Shown: positions 1-5,715, numbered from the stretch's first letter. The stretch: DNA of 5,715 bases from Anaerolineales bacterium UBA6668 (GCA_002455215.1 DKKK01000164.1:10260-15974), one strand, 5' to 3'. The notes: generated from the sequence alone by a model not told the origin. Numbers and translations are program-made.

Positions 1-44
1 GGCAGGCGGGCTGGGCAGAAACCTTTTTGGCGTGGAGCGCCCCG

Positions 45-1520
45 ATGCAATGGCTGTTCACCGCCGCCAATACCCTGTTGCTGTGGCTTACCGGCTGGCT
101 GGCTTTTTCCGACTATGCTGACACCTTCTTGCGCCGTCATGCCGACTGGCTCCCGCTTGTGCTAACCGCCACATCCACTGCGCTCTTCTTCTTTTCACCC
201 TGGACGCTAGGGGTGGTGTTGGCGGTAGCCATGTTGGCATTTGTCTTTATCCTACGCCCAACACTCGCCCTACCGGTCATTGCCTGCTCGATTCCGCTCT
301 ACCTGCTCCCGCGCCCACTCTGGGAACGCGCCATCACCTTGCTGGAAGTAGCCAGCCTGCTCACCCTACCCGCATTGGCTGTGTTGTGGCTCAAACGCTG
401 GCGAGCGCACCAGTGCAAATCCACCCCCTGCCCTCGTCAGTGGAACTGGCTGGACAGTTGGGTGCTAGCTTTTGTGCTGTGGGGTGTGCTAGCAACTGTC
501 CAAGCGCAATATCGCAATGTGGCAGTCACCGAATTTCGCATTATGATTTTGGAACCAGCTTTGCTATACTTGCTGATACGCAGTGTAAAACTGACGCGTC
601 AAGACCTGCTCTTTACACTGGATGGACTGCTGGCAGGCGGGATTGTTGTAGCAGTGGTAGGGTTGTGGCAGTATGTGAGTGGCAATGACCTAATCGTAAC
701 GCTAGAAGGGGCAGTACGCATCCGCAGTGTGTACGGCTCGCCCAACAATGTCGGCTTGTATTTGGGGCGGCTCTTGCCCATCGCGCTAGCCCTAAGCTTG
801 CTGGGCAAAGATTTGCCCAGTTGGCGGCGCTGGGGCTATGCACTGCTAGCGGGCTTGTTTTTGCTCACCATCGGGCTTAGCCTATCTCGCGGGGCAATTT
901 TGTTGGGTGTGCCTGCCGCGCTGTTGGTTGTGTTGGGTTATTGGCAGGCAAAACGCTTACGCCGTTGGGGGGGCTGGCTATTGGGGGGGGGAGCGTTCCT
1001 GACCGGGGTGGCAATCTGGCTGGCTATGCAACTTCCACGCTTTGCCGGATTGTTTAACCGCGCCACCGGACCTACCTTCTTCCGCTTAAATTTGTGGCAG
1101 AGTGCTTTGCAAATGTTTAGCGACCACTGGCTGGTGGGCGTCGGACCCGATAATTTCTTGTATTACTATCGTGGCTGGTATATCCAACCTGCCGCCTGGC
1201 AAGACCCCAATCTCAGCCACGCACACAACTGGCTATTAGATTTCGCCACGCGCTTGGGTTTACCCGGCTTGTTACTCTTTATTGCCATTGTCGTTTGGAT
1301 GCTGATGCGCTTACTCCCCATTGCCCACAAGCCCCAAGCTTGGCAAGCGGCGCTTGCGGTTGGCTTGCTGGGCGCACTTGCCAATATGCTCACGCACGGT
1401 CTGGTAGACGCCAGTTTTTGGTTTGTTGATTTAGCTTTTGTCTTTTTCCTACTCGTTGGGCTAGCAAGTTCGCTTTCGCCCACCCAACCAAATGATCCAG
1501 CATTGACAGAAAACCCATGA
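45..1520 (+). CDS. O-antigen ligase / Wzy-type polymerase family membrane protein (5' end uncertain, may be partial)
   Basis: Probable inner-membrane glycosyl-transfer protein of the O-antigen ligase/polymerase (WaaL/Wzy_C) superfamily. Members join or polymerise lipid-linked glycans on the outer face of the cytoplasmic membrane. The product is about 491 residues and very hydrophobic, with roughly ten or more membrane segments. Counting from the TTG at 27, family-like features are VYGSPNNVGLYL (235-246), SLSRGA (285-290) with the conserved Arg, FFRLNLWQSA (351-360), GVGPDNF (371-377) in the large external loop, and HAHN (398-401) followed by a Gly-rich LGLPG turn. The ATG at 45 is chosen because GGAG (34-37) lies 7 nt upstream; the in-frame TTG at 27 has no ribosome site. 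The frame is open back to base 3, so the gene could begin outside the window. The stop overlaps the cinA start (ATGA), implying translational coupling. The exact substrate cannot be told from sequence. G7 and G9 tracts occur at 967-973 and 983-991. Confidence 0.82.
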   Translation: MQWLFTAANTLLLWLTGWLAFSDYADTFLRRHADWLPLVLTATSTALFFFSPWTLGVVLAVAMLAFVFILRPTLALPVIACSIPLYLLPRPLWERAITLLEVASLLTLPALAVLWLKRWRAHQCKSTPCPRQWNWLDSWVLAFVLWGVLATVQAQYRNVAVTEFRIMILEPALLYLLIRSVKLTRQDLLFTLDGLLAGGIVVAVVGLWQYVSGNDLIVTLEGAVRIRSVYGSPNNVGLYLGRLLPIALALSLLGKDLPSWRRWGYALLAGLFLLTIGLSLSRGAILLGVPAALLVVLGYWQAKRLRRWGGWLLGGGAFLTGVAIWLAMQLPRFAGLFNRATGPTFFRLNLWQSALQMFSDHWLVGVGPDNFLYYYRGWYIQPAAWQDPNLSHAHNWLLDFATRLGLPGLLLFIAIVVWMLMRLLPIAHKPQAWQAALAVGLLGALANMLTHGLVDASFWFVDLAFVFFLLVGLASSLSPTQPNDPALTENP

Positions 1521-2725
1521 ATGCAGAAATTATTGCCACCGGTCACGAACTCATCCAAGGCGGAACGGTAGATACCAACAGCGCCTTTATCGCCCGCACG
1601 CTTGCCGGTTTGGGCATTTCGGTGCAACGCATCACGCTCATTGGGGATGATACCGCCCAGTTTGTGGATTGTTTGCGCCAATCTGCCAGCCGCGTAAACC
1701 TGATACTTACTACCGGTGGGCTGGGACCCACCATTGACGACAAAACCCGCCCAGCCGTAGCCGAAGCCTTTCACCGCGAACTATAAACCCGCCCCGAACT
1801 CGCCGAGAGTGTACGCGATTGGTTCGTCCGTTTTCGCCGCCCCATGCCGGAAAACAACCTGCGCCAAGCGCAAGTGCCAAGCGGCGCACTTGCCTTCCCC
1901 AACGCAGTCGGTACTGCCCCCATCTTTATCGTAGAAGAAGGGGCGGTTAGTGTGGTTTGTCTGCCGGGCGTGCCGCGTGAAATGACCTACAACTTAGAAA
2001 GCGTGGTTGTGCCGTACTTACGCCAACGTTTTGACCTGCGCGATGTCATTCTCACGCGCGTTTTGCATGTAGCTGGTTTGGGTGAAAGTGATATTGACCA
2101 GCAAGTAGGCGATTTGGAAGCGTTGGAAAACCCCATTGTAGGCTTGAGCGCCCATGCTGGCGTGGTTCACATCCGCATTACAGCACGTGCCGAGTCGAGT
2201 GCCGCCGCCCAAGCCTTAATTGCGCCGGTAGAAGCGGCCGCACGCGCCCGCTTGGGAAAAAATGTGTTTGGGGCAGACGCCGAAACACTGGCAAGCTGTG
2301 TGGTGCAAGCCTTGCAAGCTCGCCAAAGCCGCTTGCAAGTGGTGGAATTGGGCACTGGTGGAGCAATTGGGCAACAACTTACACTCAACCCGCAGGCGAG
2401 CGCCGTCTTGGCTGGCATAGCCTTGCAACCGCCCGCCGAAGATGTGGCAGATTTACTGGATTTGGCAGAATCGCTGGCGGTCAAAGCGGCGCAAGATTGT
2501 GTCGGCTGGGGCTTGGTAGGAGCGTTGCGCCTGACACCACAAGAAAATGGTGCCGCATTTGCCGAGATTGCCATTGCTATTGCTGACGAAAACGGGGTGT
2601 GCTGGCGCATGGCACGCAGTCTTAGTGGGGTTGGCAGTTTTGCCGGAGAATGGCTGAGCAACACTGCTCTGTTCCAACTATTTCAGAAACTAACCCTAAA
2701 GCCCAGCGATATCGGACACGAATGA
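1517..2725 (+). pseudogene. cinA: cinA-like gene interrupted by an in-frame TAA; degenerate C-terminal domain
   Basis: CinA family protein: an N-terminal MoCF-like (molybdopterin-binding fold, COG1058) domain plus a C-terminal CinA/PncC domain, which in active members deamidates nicotinamide mononucleotide. The first 89 codons carry ATGHELIQGGTVDTN and TTGGLGPTIDD. A TAA follows at 1784-1786. The same frame then continues as clear CinA sequence (RRPMPENNLRQ, VGTAP, LPGVPREM) to the TGA at 2723-2725, 402 codons in all, close to the normal family length. The break is therefore a single stop codon, not a frameshift. The first in-frame ATG after it is at 1844, with no Shine-Dalgarno. The usual catalytic ESCTGG of the C-terminal domain reads ELGTGG (codons 277-282), so the nucleophilic Ser is Leu, and GIAGP/GDR-type motifs are not recognisable. 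Deamidase activity is thus unlikely even if the protein were full length. A sequencing error, recent inactivation, or a surviving split pair of fragments (1517-1786 and 1844-2725) are all possible. Confidence 0.8.
1784..1786 (+). other. in-frame TAA stop inside cinA
   Basis: The TAA lies between the family-typical segments AVAEAFHREL and TRPELAESVRDWF, and both flanks are in one frame. Codon 90 would normally be a sense codon. A C-to-T change from CAA (Gln) would be the simplest origin, but the ancestral codon cannot be known from one sequence. TAA also ends acpP and fni here, so it is a true stop in this organism. Confidence 0.9.
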
Positions 2726-2733
2726 AAGTTGCG

Positions 2734-2947
2734 GTTTTTCATCGGGGAAACTGATATTGGTGATTGCGGCAAACCCATTTTGAAGCGCACAGAATTGTGC
2801 CGTTTGTGCGGCTTGCAATCACTAGCACTTAAGATAGCTACAAATACCCGCATTCGCTATTTGGGGCGTATGCCAAATAGTGCCCGTACTCAGTACGTAA
2901 AGGGAAACTGATGCCTTAAACCAAAAACGCACTGTTGGTGCGTTTTT
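2734..2947 (+). ncRNA. hairpin-rich intergenic segment, possible structured RNA or long cinA 3' UTR
   Basis: After the cinA stop I see successive inverted repeats. (1) 2734-2740 with 2745-2751 (GTTTTTC/GGGGAAAC arm, two G-U pairs). (2) A nested stem: GTGATTGC 2760-2767 with GCAATCAC 2815-2822, CAAAC 2770-2774 with GTTTG 2802-2806, and GCAC 2787-2790 with GTGC 2797-2800. (3) CTATTTGG 2857-2864 with CCAAATAG 2873-2880. (4) CGTAC 2885-2889 with GTACG 2893-2897. (5) The terminator at 2923-2947. Such a run ending in an intrinsic terminator fits a small RNA or structured 3' UTR. I do not recognise it as tmRNA, RNase P RNA, SRP RNA or a tRNA. No promoter is clear; a transcript could come from cinA read-through. 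An alternative local hairpin, GCCG 2799-2802 with CGGC 2809-2812, would compete with stem 2. The fold is by eye only. Confidence 0.3.
2923..2947 (+). terminator. rho-independent terminator, probably bidirectional
   Basis: Perfect inverted repeat: AAAAACGCAC (2923-2932), loop TGTTG, GTGCGTTTTT (2938-2947). The T5 run ends the + strand transcript of the ligase-cinA unit or of the hairpin cluster. The A5 run on the left arm gives a T tract on the minus strand as well, so it could also stop transcription coming leftward from acpP, whose stop codon is about 190 bp away. Confidence 0.85.
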
Positions 2948-3051
2948 AATATTCGGCAAGGTTAAGAGTGGTATCTTCTACTTATTCGGAAAAGTGCCAA
3001 CTTTCAAGCATGCCCAATTTACTCCTTACGAGCCATATTCGACATAGGTAC

Positions 3052-3129
3052 TATTCGACACATGCGCCGAACAGCGAGTCGTGCTTTTATTCTTAAGGAA
3101 AAAAGCACGATTTCTATCCGTGTCGAATA
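3052..3129. repeat. nested palindromic element (two concentric inverted repeats) next to the acpP 3' end
   Basis: The outer arms TATTCGACAC (3052-3061) and GTGTCGAATA (3120-3129) are a perfect 10-bp inverted repeat. Inside lies a second perfect 10-bp inverted repeat, TCGTGCTTTT (3079-3088) and AAAAGCACGA (3101-3110), with a 12-nt loop. A further copy of the outer motif, TATTCGACA, stands at 3036-3044 in direct orientation. The element begins 6 nt past the acpP stop codon, so it would fold in the acpP 3' UTR. It lacks a T tract after the stem on the acpP strand, so it is not a classical terminator. It may be a processing or stability hairpin, or a short non-autonomous palindromic repeat (a TA dinucleotide borders each outer arm). 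Confidence 0.6.
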
Positions 3130-3135
3130 TAACGC

Positions 3136-3372
3136 TTAACGCATGTGAGTATCAACATAGGTGATGGCTTCGCCAACAGTGGTGATCTTTTGGGCTTCTT
3201 CGTCCGAGATTTCGCCACCGAATTCTTCTTCGAAAGCCATAATCAATTCCACAAGATCCAAAGAATCAGCATCCAAATCTTCACGGAAGTTGGCAGAAGG
3301 AACAATTTTGTCTTCTTCTACGCCTAAAATGTTGATAATAATTTGGGTAATGCGTTCTGCTGTGTCAGACAT
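3136..3372 (-). CDS. acpP: acyl carrier protein
   Basis: Small acidic cytoplasmic carrier that holds growing acyl chains as thioesters on a 4'-phosphopantetheine arm during type II fatty acid synthesis. The 78-residue product has the standard ACP length and layout: helix 1 (about 3-15), the loop with ILGVEEDKI, then [14 protein letters not shown] with the DSL motif and Ser37 as the phosphopantetheine attachment site. The acidic recognition helix follows, then [26 protein letters not shown]. The start at 3372 gives the family-typical MSDTAERI. The only strong ribosome site (GGAGG at 3391-3387) is 14 nt away, longer than usual. An in-frame ATG at 3393 would add seven residues but overlaps that GGAGG. 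The gene is monocistronic in view, divergent from fni, with a palindromic operator-like site upstream. fabF, which often follows acpP, is not present downstream. Confidence 0.96.
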   Translation of the reverse strand: MSDTAERITQIIINILGVEEDKIVPSANFREDLDADSLDLVELIMAFEEEFGGEISDEEAQKITTVGEAITYVDTHMR

Positions 3373-3386
3373 GATTTTATAAAAAT

Positions 3387-3391
3387 CCTCC
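3387..3391 (-). promoter_or_regulatory. acpP ribosome binding site, unusually far from the start
   Basis: GGAGG on the minus strand is separated from the ATG at 3372 by 14 nt of AT-rich sequence. It is the only purine-rich Shine-Dalgarno match upstream of acpP. The longer in-frame start at 3393 would place this motif inside the first codons, so it favours the shorter protein. Confidence 0.6.
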
Positions 3392-3412
3392 ATAAATGAG
3401 ATTGAATAGGTT

Positions 3413-3432
3413 ACTGTGCTAAATTTCACAGT
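3413..3432 (-). promoter_or_regulatory. inverted repeat in the acpP leader
   Basis: ACTGTG (3413-3418) and CACAGT (3427-3432) form a perfect 6-8-6 inverted repeat around an AT-rich centre. It lies between the proposed acpP promoter and its ribosome site. It could be a protein-binding half-site pair or a small leader hairpin; no regulator can be named. Confidence 0.35.
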
Positions 3433-3444
3433 GTTTTTTACAGG

Positions 3445-3472
3445 TTTATGTTCAGCACGGTTTATTTGACAC
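3445..3472 (-). promoter_or_regulatory. possible sigma-70-type promoter of acpP
   Basis: On the minus strand GTGTCA (3472-3467) as -35 and CATAAA (3450-3445) as -10 match the consensus at four of six bases each, with a 16-nt spacer. Transcription would start near 3438, giving a leader of about 66 nt. The -35 box lies inside the perfect palindrome at 3467-3480, a classical arrangement for repression. The matches are modest, so this is inference. Confidence 0.3.
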
Positions 3473-3480
3473 GCGTGTCA
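3467..3480. promoter_or_regulatory. perfect 14-bp palindrome, operator candidate for acpP (and/or fni)
   Basis: TGACACGCGTGTCA is identical to its reverse complement. It stands in the spacer between the divergent acpP and fni genes, 95 bp from the acpP start and 176 bp from fni. A short, uninterrupted GC-centred palindrome of this kind is typical of operators for dimeric helix-turn-helix repressors such as the TetR family, which includes several fatty-acid regulators. No regulator gene is in the window. Confidence 0.5.
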
Positions 3481-3620
3481 GATTGCCCTTTCTTCTTGAT
3501 GAAAAAAATGCAACTTTCCTGTATGCCGAAAATAACACGCCCGGCAATTCTAGCGGTAAAATAATAAAGTGTAAACACTGATTACTGGTATTATTGTCAG
3601 GCGTATCTGGCAGTCGCTAA

Positions 3621-3648
3621 TTAGCACGACAATTCCACCCTATATAAC
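3621..3648 (+). promoter_or_regulatory. possible promoter of fni with a leaderless start
   Basis: TTAGCA (3621-3626) and TATAAC (3643-3648; TATATA at 3641-3646 is an overlapping alternative) are spaced by 16 nt. Transcription would begin about 3654-3656, at or next to the ATG at 3656. No Shine-Dalgarno is present before that ATG, which agrees with a leaderless mRNA. A short palindrome GCTAATTAGC (3616-3625) overlaps the -35 region. Confidence 0.35.
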
Positions 3649-3655
3649 CCACATT

Positions 3656-4696
3656 ATGACAGAAGTTACGACACTCAGCCGCAAAGATGACCATATTCGC
3701 ATCAATATGGAAAAAGATGTGAACTTCCACAATCTTACCACTGGGTTGGAAAAACTCGCCTTACCCCACACCGCTTTGCCCGAAATCAATTTGAAGGACG
3801 TACGTACCGATAGCACGCTCTTCGGCAAAACCCTGCACAGCCCCCTGCTCATTTCTTCCATGACCGGTGGGACACCCCATGCGGCGCTACTAAACCTGCG
3901 CTTGGCAGAAGCCGCGCAAGCGATGGGCATAGCCATGGGGCTAGGCTCAATGCGTGCCATGATAGAACGCCCCGAAACAACCGCAACTTTTCAAGTACGA
4001 CAGGTTGCGCCAGATATTTTACTAATTGCCAATTTTGGGGCAGTGCAATTGAACTACGGCTACACACCCGCCCATTGTTTGCAGTTGGTAGAAGCTGTGC
4101 AAGCGGATGCTTTGTACCTGCACTTTAACCCAATGCAAGAAGCCGTTCAACCGGAAGGAGATACGCAATTTGGCGGTCTGCTGGCAAAGGTGGAGCAAGT
4201 CTGTCGCTATTTGTCGCAACACAATATCCCGGTCATTGCCAAAGAAGTGGGCTGGGGCTTTTCGCAAAAAAATTGTCGGGACTTGCACAATGCCGGAGTC
4301 TCGGCACCTGATGTGGCTGGTGCTGGGGGCACTTCTTGGAGCCAAGTGGAGATGTACCGCGCCGAAAACGCCAGCCAAGCCCGCATTGCCGCAACCTTCG
4401 TGGATTGGGGCATCCCCACCGCCGAAGCAATTCGCAATGCACGTGCCGCCCACCCCACTGCGCCAATTTTTGCATCGGGTGGTTTACGTTCCGGCTTGGA
4501 TATAGCCAAGTGTATTGCTTTGGGTGCGGATTTGGGTGGAATGGCAGGTCCCTTCCTAAAAGCGGCACATGTTTCCAGTGCAGAAGTGGTGACCGCTTTG
4601 CAGGAAACGATTCAGCAATTGCGTATTGCCATGTTTGGCTGTGGCGCAGGGGATCTAACAACCCTACGTCATACGCCACTCATCACCCGCAACTAA
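3656..4696 (+). CDS. fni: type 2 isopentenyl diphosphate delta-isomerase (FMN-dependent)
   Basis: Interconverts isopentenyl and dimethylallyl diphosphate, the step that balances the two C5 units for isoprenoids (quinones, carotenoids, undecaprenyl carriers). It is a cytosolic FMN enzyme that needs reduced flavin and Mg2+. The 346-residue product has the normal length and complete motif set: RKDDHI (9-14), SSMTGGT (67-73), GLGSMRAMIE (95-104), NFGAVQLN (126-133), HFNPMQEAVQPEGD (156-169) with the catalytic Gln161 and Mg-binding Glu162, AKEVGWG (195-201) with flavin-contacting Lys196, GAGGTSW (222-228), and ASGGLRSG (273-280) with AGPFLKAA for the FMN phosphate. It is unrelated to the Nudix-type (type 1) Idi. 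The ATG at 3656 gives the expected distance to the RKxDHI motif. No mevalonate-pathway gene is adjacent, so the source of IPP is not shown here. It converges on the M23 gene. Confidence 0.96.
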   Translation: MTEVTTLSRKDDHIRINMEKDVNFHNLTTGLEKLALPHTALPEINLKDVRTDSTLFGKTLHSPLLISSMTGGTPHAALLNLRLAEAAQAMGIAMGLGSMRAMIERPETTATFQVRQVAPDILLIANFGAVQLNYGYTPAHCLQLVEAVQADALYLHFNPMQEAVQPEGDTQFGGLLAKVEQVCRYLSQHNIPVIAKEVGWGFSQKNCRDLHNAGVSAPDVAGAGGTSWSQVEMYRAENASQARIAATFVDWGIPTAEAIRNARAAHPTAPIFASGGLRSGLDIAKCIALGADLGGMAGPFLKAAHVSSAEVVTALQETIQQLRIAMFGCGAGDLTTLRHTPLITRN

Positions 4697-4717
4697 CCTA
4701 GCGCAACTCACTGCCCG

Positions 4718-5715
4718 CTACGGCTGTGCTGATTCTGCCTGTAAAGTTACATTTGAAACCGTGCCGCCTTTCACAAACACATCCTTTGCCACAACTGTTT
4801 CCCCATTGATTTCGGTGCTCAGGTCGCAATAGCCAGCAGGAATGCCGCTTACCACAAAATTTTCCACCAACTCATCATCGGGTGGCGTGGAATATTCCCA
4901 ATAGGTATCCACCGCACGCGTGACAGCATCTTGACATTCTAACAGCACCGTGTTGCCGGGCACAAAGCGCCCGCGAGCGTCCAACACTCGCCCCGCCAAG
5001 ATAGCATAGCCACCCGGATTAATCCACAATTCGGGATTGCGTACAGCATTGTAGTCATAAGGATTACCCCCCACCCGCACTTCCACATGCAAATGCGGCG
5101 CCGGAGCAATGCCGGTGCTTCCCACCGTAGCCACGTTCTCCCCTTGCACCACCGCTTGCCCGCTCGTCACCAGCACATCCTGCAAATGTCCAAAAAGGTA
5201 GTAAACCGGCTGACCCAGCCAAGCCTGTTGGGCTTGCACCACCACTACATTACCGTAAAAATCATTATACGGTCCCCACAGAGTTTCCAAGTCACTTCCC
5301 GCATAGAGAACCGTGCCATCCCCAATGGCAATGACGGGCGTCCCGGCAGGGTTGGCTAAATCAATGCCGTGATGCGGACGAAGCGCCCCAAAGGTAAAGG
5401 TCATGCCAAAACGATAGGCAGAAGCTGGGCTAGAATTGCCTGCCGGAACAGGGGGAATAAACCACAGATGGGGGTTATTGGTGAAATCGGCTGGTGGCAA
5501 GCGCAACTGGCTAGGGTCAGCCTTTTGCCAAACATAGGTTGGTGTGGGCGTACCCGCTTCGGTTGGGCTGGGAGTGATACTGGGTGTGAAAGTCGCAGTG
5601 GGAGTTGCAGTAGCGGTAGGCGTGCGACTCGGCGTAACACTGGGGGTTTGGCTCGGGGTAAAGCTGGGTGTGACGGTGGGAGTTACGCTTGGGGTGAAGG
5701 TTGCCGTTTGCAAAT
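4718..5715 (-). CDS. secreted/anchored M23 (LytM-type) metallopeptidase with Thr-Pro linker, 5' end outside the window
   Basis: Extracytoplasmic zinc peptidase of family M23, whose members cut peptide bridges of peptidoglycan. At least 331 residues are seen; the frame runs off the right edge, so any signal peptide or membrane anchor is missing. Numbering from the TTG at 5713: residues 1-59 are a Thr/Pro/Ser linker. The M23 domain is about 100-232, with H114 and D118 (HHGID) and H207-L-H209 as the HxH motif. H114, D118 and H209 are the expected zinc ligands; H207 and H176 (FGHL) are the expected catalytic histidines, so the site looks intact. Residues about 237-326 (GRVLDARGRFVPGNTVLL, VSGIPAGYCDL) resemble a carboxypeptidase-regulatory-like beta-sandwich. 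The stop is TAG, 21 bp from the fni stop, with no clear terminator between the convergent genes. Its natural substrate and the domain upstream of the linker are unknown. Confidence 0.9.
   Translation of the reverse strand, partial: LQTATFTPSVTPTVTPSFTPSQTPSVTPSRTPTATATPTATFTPSITPSPTEAGTPTPTYVWQKADPSQLRLPPADFTNNPHLWFIPPVPAGNSSPASAYRFGMTFTFGALRPHHGIDLANPAGTPVIAIGDGTVLYAGSDLETLWGPYNDFYGNVVVVQAQQAWLGQPVYYLFGHLQDVLVTSGQAVVQGENVATVGSTGIAPAPHLHVEVRVGGNPYDYNAVRNPELWINPGGYAILAGRVLDARGRFVPGNTVLLECQDAVTRAVDTYWEYSTPPDDELVENFVVSGIPAGYCDLSTEINGETVVAKDVFVKGGTVSNVTLQAESAQP
5537..5713 (-). repeat. degenerate short tandem repeats coding for a Thr-Pro-Ser linker
   Basis: About 59 codons on the minus strand repeat TPS, TPT and TATPT units with interspersed aromatic or hydrophobic residues (FTPS, VTPS, ITPS). 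The DNA units are diverged copies of a few codons. Such linkers are common in exported Chloroflexota proteins, where they space a membrane anchor from an outer catalytic domain and may be O-glycosylated. The repeat continues to the window edge. Confidence 0.85.

Noticed and set aside
1166..1774. Minus-strand open frame of 202 codons spanning the ligase-cinA junction
   Set aside because: It is a shadow antisense to two genes with clear family motifs; the predicted protein has no recognisable domain.
1784..1786. Recoding of TAA as a sense codon
   Set aside because: acpP and fni both end with TAA at the expected family length, and no recoding signal is evident.
2167..2664. Minus-strand open frame of 165 codons opposite cinA
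   Set aside because: It has a low-complexity Ala/Ser/Cys-rich composition typical of antisense frames, and the + strand carries recognisable CinA sequence.
2729..2911. Small TTG-start reading frame of 60 codons directly after cinA, with a few Cys residues
   Set aside because: It is just the cinA frame continued past its stop, starts with TTG without a ribosome site, has no recognisable family, and overlaps all the hairpins listed there.
3079..3110. The inner hairpin as the acpP rho-independent terminator
   Set aside because: On the acpP strand the stem is not followed by a T tract; the bidirectional terminator at 2923-2947 is a better candidate.
2726..3135. tRNA, tmRNA, RNase P RNA or SRP RNA in the 410-bp gap
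   Set aside because: No T-arm GGTTCGA-type motif, no CCA-end acceptor stem, and none of the conserved core sequences of those RNAs were found on either strand.
3466..3494. TTGACA at 3466-3471 as the -35 box of a + strand promoter for fni
   Set aside because: No acceptable -10 box lies 15-19 nt downstream (the sequence there is pyrimidine-rich), and the TTGACA is largely explained as part of the 14-bp palindrome.

Overview
The window looks like chromosomal DNA of a free-living bacterium, most likely of the phylum Chloroflexota (Anaerolineae-like). This is inferred from gene style, not from a marker gene. The clues are a secreted M23 peptidase carried on a long Thr-Pro-Ser linker, a type 2 (FMN-dependent) isopentenyl diphosphate isomerase, a multi-pass O-antigen-ligase-type protein and moderately GC-rich coding sequence. 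TAA and TGA end the intact + strand and acpP genes in the normal way, so the standard bacterial code applies.

Layout. Positions 1-1520 (+) hold an O-antigen ligase/polymerase-like membrane protein whose frame is still open at the left edge. It overlaps by ATGA with cinA (1517-2725, +), which carries an in-frame TAA at 1784-1786 and a C-terminal domain that has lost its usual catalytic motif. Positions 2726-3135 contain no convincing protein gene. They hold a cluster of hairpins ending in a textbook rho-independent terminator (2923-2947), then a nested palindromic element (3052-3129). acpP (acyl carrier protein) lies on the minus strand at 3136-3372. It is divergent from fni/idi-2 (3656-4696, +), and the 283-bp spacer between them holds a perfect 14-bp palindrome resembling a repressor operator. 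A minus-strand M23 peptidase gene (4718 to the right edge) converges on fni with only 21 bp between the stop codons, and its 5' end is outside the window.

Functionally this is a mix of envelope genes (glycan ligase, M23 peptidase) and lipid-precursor genes (ACP for fatty acids, IPP isomerase for isoprenoids). No mobile-element gene, CRISPR array, rRNA or tRNA is visible. I found no evidence for a wholly new multi-gene system. The points most worth a second look are the interrupted and degenerate cinA, the hairpin cluster after it (possibly a structured RNA), the nested palindrome next to the acpP stop codon, the acpP operator-like palindrome, and the G7/G9 tracts inside the ligase gene.
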